DNA of 7,235 nt from positions 1 to 7,235 of the forward strand of contig PIVQ01000361.1 of assembly GCA_003354055.1 (NCBI GenBank), in the 5' to 3' direction. Shown piece by piece: positions 7,114 to 7,235 of this stretch. Made by a program: the position numbers and the translations under genes. A model generated the notes under the pieces. It did no database searches and was not told the origin of the DNA. It worked only from the letters and a program-made list of their open reading frames with translations. The DNA comes from Desulfobacteraceae bacterium (lineage in GTDB: Bacteria; Desulfobacterota; Desulfobacteria; Desulfobacterales; Desulfobacteraceae). The number at the start of each line of letters is the position of its first letter. Position 1 is the stretch's first letter.

Positions 7114-7235
7114 TTAAATCAAATTTTTTGCATAGAGGTTAAAATAATCCCCTTTGTACTCCAGCAACTGATGATGATCCCCTGTTTCCACTATTTCCCC
7201 ATTTCTCAGAACGATTATTTCATCTACATTTTTAA
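7114..7235 (-). CDS. ABC exporter ATPase, C-terminal end only (partial)
   Basis: Reading the minus strand from the window edge gives about 40 codons ending in TAA at 7116-7114. The peptide contains VDEIIVLRNGEIVETGDHHQ and then LLEYKGDYFNLY. This is the hallmark tail of the nucleotide-binding domain of MsbA/HlyB-type exporters, downstream of the H-loop, where the usual pattern is D-x-I-x-V-L-x-x-G-x-I-x-E-x-G-x-H-x-x-L-L. The protein continues past 7235, so the membrane domain, Walker motifs and any peptidase domain are not visible. It would be transcribed ahead of the ATP-grasp gene 57 nt downstream and probably exports the product or a precursor made by that locus (inference). Confidence 0.85.
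   Translation of the reverse strand, partial: KNVDEIIVLRNGEIVETGDHHQLLEYKGDYFNLYAKNLI

Overview
The window looks like chromosomal DNA of a Gram-negative, signalling-rich bacterium. Moderate GC and the style of the large dCache-HAMP-PAS hybrid kinase would suit a marine Desulfobacterota (Desulfobacteraceae-like) sulfate reducer. That is an inference from gene style, because no rRNA, tRNA or taxon-specific marker is present. No mobile element, CRISPR array or RNA gene was seen.

Layout. (1) A minus-strand gene for a 105-residue protein with a very acidic C-terminal tail (9-326) has its own promoter with a perfect TTGACA -35 box. (2) A 297-bp divergent intergenic region (327-623) holds that promoter, two overlapping inverted repeats and a weak candidate plus-strand promoter. 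(3) A plus-strand two-gene unit follows: a secreted family-5 (peptide/nickel type) substrate-binding protein (624-2621) and, 3 nt later, a 1019-residue membrane hybrid sensor histidine kinase (2625-5684). (4) A 106-bp convergent gap contains a GC-rich hairpin. (5) A minus-strand unit comes last: the last 40 or so codons of an ABC exporter (7235-7114), then 57 nt, then an ATP-grasp ligase-like protein (7056-5791).

How the genes may work together. The binding protein and the kinase are tightly coupled and no permease gene lies beside them. The simplest reading is a periplasmic ligand-binding partner feeding a two-component phosphorelay, as in LuxP/LuxQ or TorT/TorS, here with an unusually large family-5 binding protein. 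The kinase also has its own periplasmic dCache domain, so it could read two inputs. The opposite-strand pair of ABC exporter and carboxylate-amine ligase-like ATP-grasp protein resembles part of a small-molecule or peptide biosynthesis and export locus, most of which would lie beyond position 7235. Whether the sensor unit and this locus are functionally linked cannot be told from the window.
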